From Mytilus galloprovincialis (lineage: Eukaryota > Mollusca > Bivalvia > Mytilida > Mytilidae), in contig NC_134841.1 of NCBI RefSeq assembly GCF_965363235.1, positions 38,407,440 through 38,471,439 on the forward strand: a stretch of 64,000 nucleotides of DNA, in the 5' to 3' direction. The notes beneath the pieces are model-generated. The model saw only the letters and a program-made list of their open reading frames with translations. It made no database searches and was not told the DNA's origin. Shown here piece after piece: positions 25,553 to 36,904 of the stretch; the first letter of the stretch is position 1, and each line of letters opens with the position of its first letter. The position numbers were made by a program, and so were the translations under genes.

Positions 25553-25590
25553 TATGTAAGAAGTAGTCCGAGATTACTCTGACGTCCAAC

Positions 25591-26263
25591 AGGTCAGGAA
25601 TAACCACCAATTGGTGGATTATACCTCAATTGACGTATATAATCCACCAATTGAGGTATATTGGTATAGACCAATTGATGTATAATGCAAGTTTTTTGTA
25701 ATTAAATGCTAGTGTGAGATAGGAGCATGATTTTGCAACTTGCAACCTATTTCATGACCCTTATAGAGTCCTCCGAAAGTTTCAGTTTTGTCAAAGCCTG
25801 CTGCATCTCTTGAGAATGCATGTGTACAACAATTCTTTTGTTGAAACATTTGTACTATTGACCATAATTGACTTTTGATAATGAAAGTTAAGTATTAACA
25901 AAGAGCTCCATTCAACTTTGGAGTTGTACTCATGATCGCATGACTGCAGACAGTAATGATGTCCATTGACAGGTGATTACAGGTAAATTTGCCAATCAAA
26001 AATTGACAAGATAACAATAGAAGAAACTTCAAATATAATTATGGATTAAATGCAATATGTTGTGTTACAATACTAAACTAGGAATGTTTGACAAGTTTTC
26101 ATACCATAATATGGTTTTAAGAAAACAATGCTCCATTTTAGTGGAATAATTTGTTTTGAAAAACAAAGAATTATACACCAATTGGTCTATACCATTATAT
26201 GTCAATTGGTGGATTATACGTCAATTGAGGTATAATCCACCAATTGGTGGTTATTCCTGACCT
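25591..26263. mobile_element. Nested inverted-repeat element (673 bp) in the foldback arm
   Basis: The first 27 bases, starting AGGTCAGGAATAACCACC, are the exact reverse complement of the last 27. The arms continue with good pairing for about 95 bp and are made of repeated 'ccaattgrtggattatac' words. It is flanked by gtccaac on both sides (25584-25590 and 26264-26270), a 7-bp target duplication inside the TIR of the host element. It therefore inserted after the foldback element. No coding frame. Confidence 0.85.
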
Positions 26264-28413
26264 GTCCAACGGCTGTTTTGCCAGACAAGCTGGGGCCGTG
26301 GGACGTCAGAGCTCGTCCCATATCAAAAAGTGGATATTTGCCCACCCGAAATAGATGCGCTGCTTCGTCGCTTCTGGTGGGTTGCACTAATGACAGGACG
26401 ATTACCCTGATAGTGACAGGACGGTTGACCGGACGACATAGAAATAGTCATAACTTTTTTGTTATTCTATAGATTTGTTTAATATTTGTAGACCTGAAAG
26501 ATATTAAACTATATTTTATGAAAATTAAAAAAAAAGAGTGAAAACATTTATTTTTGAGCCAAAAAAGTTGACCGGACGGTATTCACACTCGCCGATATAC
26601 GCTATACATATATTTAACCCCTCGACAACAAGTGTTGATATCTCTTTTGTTTTACAATATTTGATCATGAAATTCAGGAATCTGTGAGATTGAATAATAT
26701 ATTACACGAAAATATAAACTTTATAGTGAAAAAAAAAATTTGTCTTCAAAAGAAGTTGACCGGACAGTGTTCACATTCGCCAATGTACGCGTTAATTATA
26801 TTGAACTGATAAAAATAAGTGTCAATATCTTATTTGTTTTACAATATTTTTACACGAAACTAAGAAATCTACGAGATCAATAAATACTTGATATGAAAAT
26901 ATAAACTTTATAGTAAATAAAAATGTTTTTCTTTAGAAAAAGTTGACCGGACGGAACAAACATTCGCCGTTATATGCCTTGAATATAATAAGTTGGTAGA
27001 CACAAGTGTTTATATCTCTTTTATTTTATCAAATTTATGAAATTATGAAATCTGAGAGATCAATAAGTAAATATAAACTTTATATTGAATATGTAAAATG
27101 TTGTTCTTCAAAAAAAAAAGTTGATCTGACGGATTTAACATTCCCCGATATTATGATTTAAATATATTGAACTGATTGACACAAGTGTTAATATCTCTTC
27201 ATTTTTATAATATATCTGTCCATGAAATGAATTAAATTGTGAGATTAATAAATATTTTATAAGAAAAATAAATAAATTGTAAAGTAAAAACAATGAGCCC
27301 AAAATGTTTATGTGAGAAGGGTTCACCAATGCATAACAGAAGTAATGATATCTAATCAAATTAATCTAATTTTGACACTTGTTGTAATCACCAATCAAGC
27401 CAAATAACATGTCAATAAAGTTTTCACACCTGAGACATCAAATACATTTAATTGAATTACCTTATAATCCGTCCAGTCATTTTTTTTCATTTTTTTTTTC
27501 ATTTAAATATATAGTTTAATTTTTTGTATCATATATTTATCCATCTCCAATGTTTATAAATTTTAGGGACAGATATGGTAAAAAAAAAAAAATATTAACA
27601 CTTGTGTCAATCAATTTTATAATATTAAGGCATATATCGGCGAATGTTAGTTCCGTCCGGTCAACTTTTTTTTGAAGAAAAACAATTTTTTTTATCATAT
27701 TTTCATATCATATATTTATTTATCTCGCAGATATCTCAGTTTTATGAAAAAATATTGTTTACAAAAAAAAAATATTTACATTTTTTGTCGCTCAGTTCAA
27801 TATAATCAACGCGTACATCGTCGAATGTGAATACCGTCCGGTCAACTTTTTTTGCAGATTTTTGTTTTTTTTTTTACTATAAAGTTTATATTTTCGTGTA
27901 ATATATTATTCAATCTCACAGATTCCTGAGTTTCATGGACAAATATTATAAAACAAAAGATATATGAACACTTGTGTCGATCCAGTTGAATATATATATA
28001 TAGCGTATATCGGCAAGTGTGAATACCGTCCGGTCAACTTTTTTTGCAGATTTTTGTTTTTTTTATTATAAAGTTTATATTTTCGTGTAATATATTATTC
28101 AATCTCACAGATTCCTGAGTTTCATGGACAAATATTGTAAAACAAAAGATATATGAACACTTGTGTCGACCAGTTGAATATATATATAGCGTATATCAGC
28201 GAGTCTGAATACCCTCCGGTCAACTTTTTTGGCTCAAAAATAATTATTTCCCCTCTTTTTTTTTAATTTTCATAAAATATAGTTTAATATCTTTCAGGTC
28301 TACAAATATTAAACAAATCTATCAAATAACAAAAAAGTTATGACTATTTCTATGTCGTCCGGTCAACTGTCCTGTCACTATCCGGGTAATCGTCCTGTCA
28401 TTAGTGCTTCCCG

Positions 28414-29042
28414 CTTCTGGTGCCGATTGAGGGCCTTGGAATTATTTGAATCGGGCATCAATCTCTTCATTTTTCATTTATCTCTTCATTTATGTAAGTT
28501 TCACCTACCTGCCAACCTTTATTTTTCCATATATTTTTTAAAAGTTTTCAAGGAGACCCATCAATTTCTGCATTTTGACTTTCATTTTCAAAGATTATCA
28601 CGTGACCACGAGAAAACAGTGCAAATGACCATAATGTAACACCTCGTTCATTTACGATGCAAGTTATCGAAATGTCCGAGAGCTTCCGATTGTTATCGTG
28701 GTCGGAACTAAATGCTTAATACCGATCTCCTGTAAAGGAGGTGAAAAATCTTGGTTGGCTTCTGAATGTTAAACATCGATCTCCTATAAAGGAGGTGAAA
28801 AAATATAAATATTTGTATATTTGAGTCTCGAGGCCATGAACTCTCTAGTAACTTGACATCCATTTGAAAGTCAAAGTCAAAATGCAGAAATCGATGGGTC
28901 TCAGCTGTGAAAACTGTTAAAATATGGAAAAATAAAGGTTGTCAGGTAGGTGAAACTTTGCATTAATAAAGAGATAAATGAAAAATGAACAGATTGATGC
29001 CTGATTTATATAATTCCAAGGCCCTCAATCGGTACCAGAAGC
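28414..29042. repeat. Second inverted repeat inside the right foldback arm
   Basis: 'gattgagggccttggaatta' at about 28425 pairs with 'ccaaggccctcaatc' at about 29015. Pairing continues inward for about 170 bp through 'tttcacctacctg.caacc' and 'tttctgcattttgact'. The loop holds two direct copies of 'cgatctcctrtaaaggaggtg' (28722 and 28776), each a small hairpin. The left foldback arm lacks this stretch, so it was probably added to the right arm. Confidence 0.7.
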
Positions 29043-29289
29043 GACGAAGCAGCGCATCTATTTTGGGTGGGCAAATATCCAGCTTGTCTGGCAAAACAGC
29101 CGTTGGACGTCAGAGTAATCCCGGACTATGTAAGAAGTAACATTATATTTTCTTGTAATCACCACAATTATTGTACACTTTAATTTAAACTAATTGTACT
29201 GCTCCCTCGAGACTGCTCCTCGGGGCGTCTTGATTGACAAATAGAAATTGATTGTTGTTATGTAAGAAATACCATACCTGCCAACCTGT

Positions 29290-29515
29290 AAAACCTTCAA
29301 AAATTAAGGAGGGGTGGGGGGTTATGACCTTTATCTGGACTTCGGGATCGGGTGGTTTTAAGCTCGGGATTTCGTGATTCAGATTGACCCTTTCGGGATC
29401 TAGGATTCTTTATCCCAATTTCGGGATCTCCTGATTTAATTTCTTTTACTTGGAGACCTCAGGATTACATTTTTTTAAGTTCGTGATTTTGGATCAGGAC
29501 CTCTACAAACACACC
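29290..29515 (-). repeat. CGGGAT-rich dispersed repeat, copy 2
   Basis: Follows the order of 20797-20990: 'gacctttat..ggact', 'cgggatcgggtg.ttttaagctc', 'gattgaccctttcgggat', then 'tcaggacc'. It is more eroded than copy 1. Confidence 0.65.
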
Positions 29516-30519
29516 CCTGAATACCTACCATGCAGTATAATCTAGAATACTGGAATACAATTTTGTTACTGATACTGATGGTGTGGTTTCAGTAGTACTT
29601 GGTTATTTGATTTGTTTCAGTTTTTTTTTTTATACAAAACAGCTAAGATATATAATTTGTGCTTTCATCATGTTCATAGTACTATTGCTATTAAGATATA
29701 TACATTTGCTACCAATAAAAATTGAGTCATCTGCTGGTCACTAATGACTGATCATTATCTAGTTGCAAATTAACATAAAATGTCACCTTACATTTATAAA
29801 TAAGGAGATAGCAAGAAAGTGGTTCATAAGACAGGTTGTCTTTTAATACAGGTTCTATCTTTATGAAATGCACTACCCTTGGAACTAAAATTGATAGTCT
29901 TATATCATGTATACATGTATAAATATATACAACATGCTTTTGAGTCAAGATCGCATTAAATCAAATGCAATCAAAACCATATGGTACTCACTTAATATCT
30001 AAATCTTCCAAGGTTTTATCACAACTTTTTGAGATACAAAAAATATAATGCTTGAATATAACATTCTAAACTTCCTGTTAAGAATTTTTACTCAGATATT
30101 CGAGTTACAAATGATGTCACACTTGTCAAGAAAACAACATAACTAAATTTTTGCAAAACATCAGTTCTAAAAATATCAATGATCTTTAAGTTTTCTTTAA
30201 AATTGGAGTTATCATCCTTTGTCATGGATAATTGTAGTTGAATGATCAGCTGCTTTATACAATCAAATGTTTAATTTTACTTTCCACTTATAAATTAAAG
30301 CAATCTTTAGCCTTCAGAGCTTACAGGTGATCTCTTAAGCAGGTTTACCATACACGTGCATGCATGTGTATGGTAGTTTCATTGATTTATTTATAGTAGT
30401 ATTAGAAAGTCCATTTGTAACTAACGAGACATTTTACAGTATTCTCATTGTGTTCTTGTTGTGTGTTATATTTAACTTAATTTATATGACATGTATATCA
30501 CAACTGTTTTATTTTTTAG
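29516..30519. other. Upstream region of the nuclease-like gene
   Basis: No gene seen. It holds a near-perfect 28-bp palindrome at 30347-30374 (accatacacgtgcatgca then tgtgtatggt) containing CACGTG and TGCATGCA, about 150 bp before the acceptor of the first coding exon. Confidence 0.45.
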
Positions 30520-30525
30520 GCATGG

Positions 30526-32762
30526 ATGGCTAATTACAATCAAAGAGCCTTGCTGGTTAGGGTTCTATGCAATTTAGAAGACACACAATGTTGCAGATCA
30601 CAGGATAATACAATCGAAAGTGTCAAATTTTTCACTAGAGAAAACAGTCAGCATGAGGCATCAGAAGTAGTGTATGATTGCCATGATTCCTTTGATCAAA
30701 GACCCTTAGAAGATTTTTATGAGACAATAAACTCTTTTTTGGAACCATTTGAGCAATCAGATATTACATCAGAATACTGGAAGGACATTGTCAGATGTTT
30801 ACAGCTATATGACTTCAAGTATAAAAAAGTGGACAAAGTGGAATGTTGGTTTCCTCAAAAGAGCCCAAAGTCTGACAAAGGCTTAGAAGAAGCATATGCA
30901 AAGTTGTCAATAGGTAAAATATTTAATAGGCAATCATTTGGATATTTTGTATCTACACATTAATACACATATATATATATAAATAATAAGGAGTTGTGGT
31001 ATGATTGCCAAATTGAGACATGTACAGTTATCCACCAAAGTTCAAATGAAGTGGATGTAACAGTATAACAAAAGAACAAACTATGTAAATCAGTTGTAGA
31101 GCGCTTTAGGTCATGTAGGTTCCACTAAAGTCAAAATATAGGACACTACAGAAACATCAAAACTTTGCCTGTATTTCTCAACCTAAAACGAATAAAGTCC
31201 TAAACTATGAAAACATATGTTCATTTATACATACTTAAAATATACACACTGTAAATTGTAAATAAACTTGAAACTTTTGTGTAATCGTCAAACCAGTTTT
31301 GGGGGGTGAACACTAAATTTTCCAAAAAATCTGGAGCCCTGTTAGATGACTTAATTTGTTTCAAATTGGTATGAACAAATAATGAACAAAACAATAACTA
31401 AAAAAAGCTTTCAGTAGTGCTCATGAAACTTTGGTTAATTATGTATAGCTATTGATGTAATCTCCCCATTGATTTTCATAAATTTCAAATGTGACATTGA
31501 GAAGAAATTCCACTTTATTTGTTAATAGTCTGACAATTGATTTACTAAGTATTGTGCAACACTACAGCACAGTGTATTGCACAACAGATCTTTAATTGTA
31601 TATAAATTCAATTCATATAATCAATTTCAAGATCTTTGACTACATTTATTCAGAAACCTATAATATGTCAAATATTTAATAGCAATCCAAATTCAGACCT
31701 GTATCAAGCTTGAATATTGTGTCCATTTTTGCCCGAACTGTTCAGGTTTGAACCTCTGCGGGCATATCCAGCTGTGCTCAGCAAAGCAGTTTATTGTAAA
31801 TTGAAATTAAATGTTGATCAGAAATTCATGGTATCTGTTATTGACCTTCATAGTTTAACATATAGAGGACCCTTTGGGAAATTCACTTAAAAATCTAACA
31901 ATTAATTTAAACTTTCATGATTAGAAATTAAAAGTTTATTATCAATGGATTACAGTGAAACTTTTTAAATATAAACAAATTTCAGATATTAGTCTATAAC
32001 AGTTACTATTTGTTTTATATATTTTCAGAACAGAGGCAATATGTTTCATCATTTAAGACAGCATTACAAACAGATATGAATAATGGTCGAGCTAAAAGTT
32101 GGATTGAGGTATTGATAAAAATACTTCTGAAATGTCTTGGGAGTGATGATATGTGTGGATCTGCCACAAATAGACATGACAGCATCAATACTGCATTAGA
32201 GACTGTTTTGGGTGATTCTGATACACCATTTACACAGATGGAGTATAATGCGCCTTACTATAGTAATCCCTCAAGTACTTCTTCAGAGTCATCAGAAACT
32301 GAATCGTCACTGGGATGTATAGAGGAAGGCAGAGTTACAAGACATACAATAGTTCCCGATTATTGTGTCGTGCTGCCTGATTTTCCTGGTATCTTTCCAA
32401 TAGTTTTTGAACTGAAACCTGCTCATCAGGAGTCACATGCTCTTGTTCAAAATATACAACAAATGTTGTCCAAACTTTTCTTCCAGGATGTTGTATTTGG
32501 CATTGTTGTTTCACCCAGATCATTTCAACTATCAGTAATTATAAAACAGGGGAAAGATCTTCATTTTGCAAGTACAAACAATATTTACATTTACAAAAAT
32601 CGAAATCAAGTAAAAACACTTGATTTGGGAGAGTTGAATAATATGTGTACTTTTATTTATCGAGTGTTAAAATGGGCAAGGAAAACAAAATGTTTGTTGA
32701 AAAGTAACGAGAGATGTGAGGGAAAAGAGGATAGCTGTCATCATGTAAATGGGAAAAGATGA
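30526..32762 (+). CDS. Unknown protein with PD-(D/E)XK-like nuclease signature
   Basis: Two exons, 30526-30913 and 32029-32762, join in phase 1 (tcaatag|gtaaaa to ttttcag|aacag) to give 373 residues. An acceptor ('attttttag') directly precedes the first exon at 30520, and the frame is open back to it, so an upstream exon is possible and the start is provisional. The N-terminal 130 residues are acidic and mostly helical in character. A Ser/Glu-rich linker (about 207-223) follows. Residues 238-259 read VPDY, then a hydrophobic strand, then FELK: the Asp and the Glu-x-Lys fit the PD-(D/E)XK nuclease core, with a Gln-bearing helix (LVQNIQQMLSK) after it. I do not recognise a named family. Nuclease activity is inferred from spacing only. 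Polyadenylation-type AATAAA follows near 32824. Confidence 0.75.
30985..31045 (+). repeat. Short fragment of a dispersed mussel repeat
   Basis: 'gagttgtggtatgattgcca' followed by a gap and 'ttatccaccaaag' fits a repeat start I recall from mussel DNA. It lies in the intron of the nuclease-like gene. Confidence 0.4.
31735..31790 (+). repeat. Short GC-richer repeat fragment in the intron
   Basis: 'gttcaggtttgaacctctgc' followed by 'gctgtgctcagcaaagcag' stands out in base composition from the AT-rich intron and resembles a short repeat common in marine invertebrate DNA. Assignment is from recall. Confidence 0.4.
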
Positions 32763-33135
32763 ATCTTAAAAAACACTCAGCAATATTTTTTTTCAAAATC
32801 AGATATTTTCACAGTTGATAGATGAATAAAGGACTAATTTTGATGTACTTTTTTACACAGATTGACGTCAAGTGAATCTAAATGAATACTTACTTACATG
32901 TACTTACGTTTTGTAACTAAAGATTTTAGTGAATATGAAATACAAAGATTATTTTTCTGTTAAATAAGAGCAAATAAGTGCTTAAAAACGATATAAGAAA
33001 AAAATATATAACAATTTATAGCTTGAGCACATTATTAGGTCCATTAAAGCATTGAGACTGGTTTTTCTTCTACCATCAACTAGTTTGATCAAAACTTTAT
33101 TCACATTTCAAACCACAAAGACCTGTTCATCATAC
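32763..33135. other. 3' flank of the nuclease-like gene
   Basis: Contains the likely AATAAA at about 32824 and no further gene. Confidence 0.4.
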
Positions 33136-33265
33136 CATAGGCAGATCCAAAGGGGTGGGGGTTGGGGGCCTTTTTGTGGGGGAGATTTGGTTGATTATAT
33201 AAGGAATCACTTAAGCATGACTGGAGTGGGTCCCCTTATTATAAATATTTCTAGATCCACCAATG
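33136..33265. mobile_element. Degraded miniature inverted-repeat element
   Basis: Left end CATAGGCAGATCCAAAGGGG and right end CTAGATCCACCAATG are imperfectly inverted and recall the element at 24592-24759 (GGCGGATCC core, then G-run). It is much eroded. Confidence 0.5.
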
Positions 33266-33972
33266 CGTACAGTCTGAACAGTATTCATATTTTTAAAATA
33301 AAAATGCATGGTCTGGAATGTATCTGAAAAGAATAAAACTCTGGTAAATCTCAACTTCAAAATTCATTTTTTCTTGGCTGAATAAAGTGATTGGCTGGTC
33401 TCTCTGAATTGCTGGTATAACTTAAGTGTCATGTGAATGGGGTCACAATCAATCTCTAGTCATCTATCTGAATTCCCTAATAGTCCTCTTATCTTAAATT
33501 AAAAAGCCTTCAGCTAATTTACACTCAATAAGTTTTAAAATTACTGTCTAAATAGAGTAAGACATTTATGGAGTGTTTGTGTTTGTGAAACAGAGAAAGG
33601 GAAATAACTCAAATTTTCATTGAAATACATGTCAACTTTGTAACCACACAGATGGTAATGTTGATGGAAGACCTAAGAAATAATGGCTTCGATTGAATTG
33701 AAAAACATGACTGCAGGAGGCAACGTTTGGTTCTTGTTGTCTTGTCTGCAACAACAGTAAGGCATAGGTATAACAATTTGGCAGTAACTGTGTAACTATT
33801 TGTATCAAGCTTTATATTTCAGAAGGTAGAAGACCTGTATTATTCATACCTTTTTTATAGATATCTTGTATGACAAAGTTTCTGTTATATTTCAAATGTT
33901 GTCCTTGATCTTATTTCCATGGTTCAGTAACTGCTTGGGGGAAAAAATTATTGGGTGAAGTCCTCATTTATT

Positions 33973-34559
33973 ATACCCCACGCAACGAAGTTGCTAAGTG
34001 TAAAATGTTTTTGACCTGTCCGTCCGTCCATCAGTCCGTCTGTACGTCAGTCCTATTTCTTGTCATCGCAACTCCTCTCAAACCACACAACAGAATTTCA
34101 TGAAACCTTTTTAAATAATAAGGACATAATATGTAGATGGGCATATTGACAGGAAATTACAATTCAATATTTTTTTTCTAGGAGTTTCGACCCTTTGAAC
34201 TTATTTGCTTTAATGTACTACTGAAACAGTTTGTCATCGCAACTCCTCTGAAACCACACAACAGAATTTCACAAAACCTTTTTATATAATAAGGACATAA
34301 TATGTAGATATGCATATCGACAGGAAATTAGGATTCAATTTTTTTCCAGGAGTTACGCCCCTTTGAACTTATTTACCTTAATGTACAACTGCAACAGCTG
34401 TCATTGCAACTCCTCTGAAACCACACAACAGAATTTCATGAAACTTTGTAAATAATAAGGACATACTATGTAGATGTGCATATTGACAGGAAATTATGAT
34501 TCAATTTTTTTTTTACACTTGTTTCATTTCTCCAATGACAATGTGGGGACGTGGGGTAT
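33973..34559. mobile_element. Inverted-repeat element with internal ~170-bp tandem units
   Basis: The ends ATACCCCACG and CGTGGGGTAT are inverted. Inside, a unit starting 'tgtcatcgcaactcctct' begins at 34061, 34232 and 34399 and includes 'aaaccacacaacagaatttc', 'aataaggacataatatgtag' and 'gacaggaaatta'. The third unit is partial. A 'gtccgtccgtccatcagtcc' stretch lies near the left end. It interrupts the array at 33720-36895. No transposase frame. Confidence 0.7.
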
Positions 34560-36073
34560 GTGAGTGCGCTCACTAAGGTTCTATAATTAAGAGTACATTT
34601 TGTAATTAGGCTAACTATATTTGATATTTGGGTTCCTTGGATCCGGACATCCTGGCATTTAAATTTTTCAAGGGGTGATGCAGATAGGATTCCTCTAGAT
34701 TTTTCATCTATTTGAAGGTGATAACTGATTATTTATATTGCTGATTATTTTTTAACCAGAGGATATAGTATGATAAAAATCAAAATGGAGATATTTTATA
34801 GTGTCTTTAATAATATTAAGTGAGTAAAATTACTAGATTCAACTGGTGTTAATATATATCAATTAAATTAATTTGCATTGAAGTCTATGGAAAATCTAGA
34901 GGATTCTTATCCGCATCACCTCTCAACATTGTTTACATAACACAAATTCTAATCATTGATTGGTCAGTTACATGTTGTGATGTCACTGCAGGTCTCATCT
35001 CATTTCATGGATCAGTGATCAAGGTAAAAATAACATGATCAAGTCTGTTACAGTGTCTCAGATACTAGAAGCATTTAAGGTCAACTCAACTATATTTGGT
35101 ATACGGAATGATTGCAAAGTGAATATGTCGAACTTGCAAATTCCATCTGACTGACCTGAATTTCATGATTCATTGGACAACATTTTGTTTTTTGTTGAGC
35201 CTGCAACCTTTGTGGCAGAAAAGCCTGACATTGGGATAATGATCCAACAGCAGCATTAGCTTACTACTTCAAAGCTTTATATCTTAGAAGGTGGAAGACC
35301 TGGATGATTCATACTTTGTCTAAAGATGTATCATGTTATGAAGTTTCCGTCTGTTATTTGTCCAAGACCTATTTTTCATGGTTCAATGACTACATGAAAA
35401 AAAAGATTTTTTGTATTGTTAATTTTTCTCTTATAATAGAGTAATACGATAAATATATTTAATATTTGTGTACCTTGCAAGGTCCTCATCTCTTTCAGAC
35501 AGTTTTCATCTGACCTCGACCTCATTTCATGGATCAGTGAACAAGGTTACGTTTTCGTGGTCAACTCCATATATCAGATACTACAGTGAATAGATCTTAT
35601 ATTTTTGGAGAAGGAATGAATGTGAAGTGTACAAGTCCAACTGGCAGGTTTCATCCATCCTTGACCTCATTTTCATGATTCAGAGGTTAAAGTTTATTTT
35701 TGTGTTTTGGTCTTTTTTCTAATACTATATGAATAGGTCAACTATATTTGATGAATGGAAATATTATGTCAGTCTGGCAGGTTTTATTCGACCGTGACCT
35801 CATTTTCAAGGTTCAGTTGTTAAAGTTAAGTTTTTCTGATTTGGTCTGTTTTACTTAAACTATAACTAATAGGTCAACTACATTTTTCGTATGAACTGAT
35901 TGTAAGGTATATATCTGTTTTGCAGATATCATCTGACCTTGACCTCATTTTCATGGTTCATTGGTCAATTTTAAGATTTCATGGTTAAGCTTGTTTTCTA
36001 GATACTATAGGTCAACTATATTTGATTCCTAGATTGATTATAAAAATGTACATGTCTGTCTTGCATGGTTCAT

Positions 36074-36149
36074 CTCATCTTTGATAGCCAAGGGTTACGA
36101 TCCATTCCCTCCTTAAAGTGGATCGTAACCCTTGGCTAGCGAAGATGAG
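36074..36149. mobile_element. 76-bp palindromic mini-insertion
   Basis: The left arm from 36074 (CTCATCTTTGATAGCCAAGG onward) and the right arm ending at 36149 pair over about 31 bp with two mismatches, leaving a loop of about 14 bp. It is flanked by 'ttcat' on each side (36069-36073 and 36150-36154) and splits one unit of the surrounding array. Confidence 0.7.
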
Positions 36150-36904
36150 TTCATCTGACCTTGACCTCATTTTCATGGTTCATTGGTCAATGTTTAGTTT
36201 TCCTGTTTTAGTATGTTTCTTCAAATATATAAGCAACTATAGATCAACTAATGATTGTCAGGTCTACATGTATTTCTGGCCTTGGCCTTATTTTCTTGGA
36301 TCATGTTAAGTTTTGGTGATACTTGTGGTAAAGTTTTGTATTTGGAATACTAGTATCAACATTAAATCAATTGTCAGCAAGGAAGGCAAGACGTTTCAGC
36401 GTGTGCACTCTTGTCTGTGGTATATTCTATTTATCAAATACTATAAGCAATAGGGCCAATATATTTGGTGTATTGAATGCTTGTAAGCTGTACTTGTCTG
36501 TCTGGCAGTCAGGTTTCATTTTACCTCCAACTCGTTTTCGTTCAATGGAAGAAAATGTTTGGTTTTTGTGGTTTGTTCCATTTCTCGGAAATAAATAGGT
36601 CAATTATATTTGATGTTTTGACACGATTGTAAGTATTCATGTCCGTATGGCAGGATTTATCTTGATCTCATTTTCATGGTTCATTGGTGAATGATAAGTT
36701 TTCATAATCTTAACAGTTGATTAGATACTATAAGCAATAAGTCAACTATTTTGTTAATGTAATGATTGTAATTGTGTCCATGGCTGCCTTGAAGGGTTAG
36801 TTTGATCATGACCTCATTTTCATGGTTCATTGGTCCATTTTTTTGGTTTGATCTGTTTCCCAATGTACTATTAGCTATAATACCTCGATACTTGGGTATA
36901 TGGA

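Larger units (their letters stand above)
25566..29126. mobile_element. 3.56-kb foldback element with mirrored repeat arrays
   Basis: The ends are inverted: the left starts GTCCGAGATTACTCTGACG and the right is the complement of GTCCGGGATTACTCTGACG. A perfect 13-bp direct repeat, tatgtaagaagta, directly abuts both ends (25553-25565 and 29127-29139). Inside, 'gttgaccggacg' or close variants start at 26424, 26567, 26755, 26942 and 27120 on the plus strand. The complement lies at about 27654, 27834, 28026, 28212 and 28356, so spacings (143, 188, 187, 178 against 180, 192, 186, 144) mirror around about 27390. Each unit also carries 'cattcgcc.atatacgc' and 'acaagtgtt.atatctctt'. There is no open frame for a protein. 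A 673-bp element is nested in the left arm and another inverted repeat sits in the right arm. The superfamily is not recognised. Confidence 0.85.
33720..36895 (+). repeat. Imperfect tandem array of a 'dacctcattttcatggttca' unit
   Basis: The phrase 'gacctcattttcatggttca' or a near match recurs at about 33910, 34996, 35519, 35670, 35800, 35942, 36164, 36664 and 36811. Between these come 'aggtcaactatatttg.t' and 'gattgtaaggtgtacatgtc' words in a fixed order. Unit length is roughly 130-190 bp and the copies are strongly diverged. Other elements (33973-34559 and 36074-36149) are inserted into it. No coding content. Confidence 0.75.

Noticed and set aside
26278-28639. Open frames within the foldback arms as a transposase
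   Set aside because: Short, made of arm sequence, and without any catalytic motif.
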